33,694 bases of DNA from Candidatus Omnitrophota bacterium (lineage in GTDB: Bacteria > Omnitrophota > Gorgyraeia > Gygaellales > Profunditerraquicolaceae), in the NCBI GenBank assembly GCA_003598135.1, contig QZKA01000031.1, positions 1 to 33,694 of the forward strand, in the 5' to 3' direction. The notes beneath the pieces were generated by a model. That model was not told the origin of the DNA, ran no database searches, and saw only the letters and a program-made list of their open reading frames with translations. This document shows positions 33,650-33,694 of this stretch, one piece after another. The translations under genes were made by a program, and so were the position numbers. The first letter of the stretch is position 1. The number at the start of each line of letters is the position of its first letter.

Positions 33650-33694
33650 TTACTCCTTGAATTCAAACTTCAAAAGTTCAGATAAGACTTTACC
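33650..33694 (-). CDS. C-terminal end of an upstream gene (partial)
   Basis: From the right edge the minus strand reads an open frame of 14 residues (GKVLSELLKFEFKE) ending at TAA (33652-33650), 45 nt before the OtsB ATG. This fits the tail of an upstream gene in the same unit. It is too short to identify. Confidence 0.35.
   Translation of the reverse strand, partial: GKVLSELLKFEFKE

Overview
The window is about 33.7 kb from a bacterium with a Gram-negative-type envelope. It carries an ABC-2 (Wzm/Wzt) polysaccharide exporter, several GT4 and GT2 glycosyltransferases, a WecA/MraY-like lipid-carrier sugar-phosphate transferase, and CHAT/TPR and PqqD/HprK-like genes. This mix, together with the DUF5752-TreT-OtsB trehalose cluster, suggests a PVC-type lineage, plausibly Omnitrophota. 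That placement is inference; the window has no rRNA or marker tree. Every confident gene except one O-antigen-ligase-like gene lies on the minus strand, so the window reads right to left. I saw no tRNA, rRNA, CRISPR array or insertion sequence.

Layout. (1) 193-5043: a secreted TPR protein, then a four-gene unit of ECF sigma factor, zinc-finger anti-sigma-like protein, transmembrane CHAT-TPR protein and HAMP-like membrane protein. (2) 5141-6274: the plus-strand O-antigen ligase/polymerase-like gene, divergent from the sigma gene; both have promoters so close to the ATG that leaderless mRNAs are predicted. (3) 6298-8802: a compact module that looks like a ribosomally made, modified peptide (RiPP) locus. 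It has an HprK-related kinase, two tandem 49-residue precursor-like peptides with a YxxP leader motif and a Gly/Thr/Ala-rich tail, two PqqD-like (RRE) proteins, and an S26-type peptidase with Cys at the catalytic Ser position. The two peptide ORFs are shorter than usual gene-calling cut-offs, and one is hidden inside a longer spurious ORF. (4) 8920-24260: a nearly gap-free polysaccharide operon (GroES-like, GT4, WecA-like, FAD oxidoreductase, Wzm, Wzt, GT2 fusion, GT4, radical SAM, GT4, GT4, ligase, nucleotidyltransferase), with most genes overlapping by 1-11 nt. (5) 24434-30899: AsmA-like protein, PEBP protein, YvlD-like membrane protein, an elongation factor G fused to an N-terminal membrane anchor and coiled coil, ferritin, an internally deleted B12-binding radical SAM remnant and a one-domain EamA transporter. 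(6) 30917-33694: trehalose synthase TreT, DUF5752 protein, trehalose-phosphatase OtsB and the C-terminal tail of an upstream gene.

Regions 3 and 4 probably work together: the polysaccharide operon supplies glycan assembly and export plus a radical SAM enzyme and a nucleotidyltransferase, and the adjacent module supplies peptides with their kinase, leader-binding proteins and peptidase. HprK-like, PqqD-like and nucleotidyltransferase genes are known partners in lasso-peptide (paeninodin-type) and exosortase-linked 'HPr-rel-A' clusters, but no lasso cyclase or exosortase is present here. The peptide module and the membrane-anchored EF-G are the two items most worth following up.
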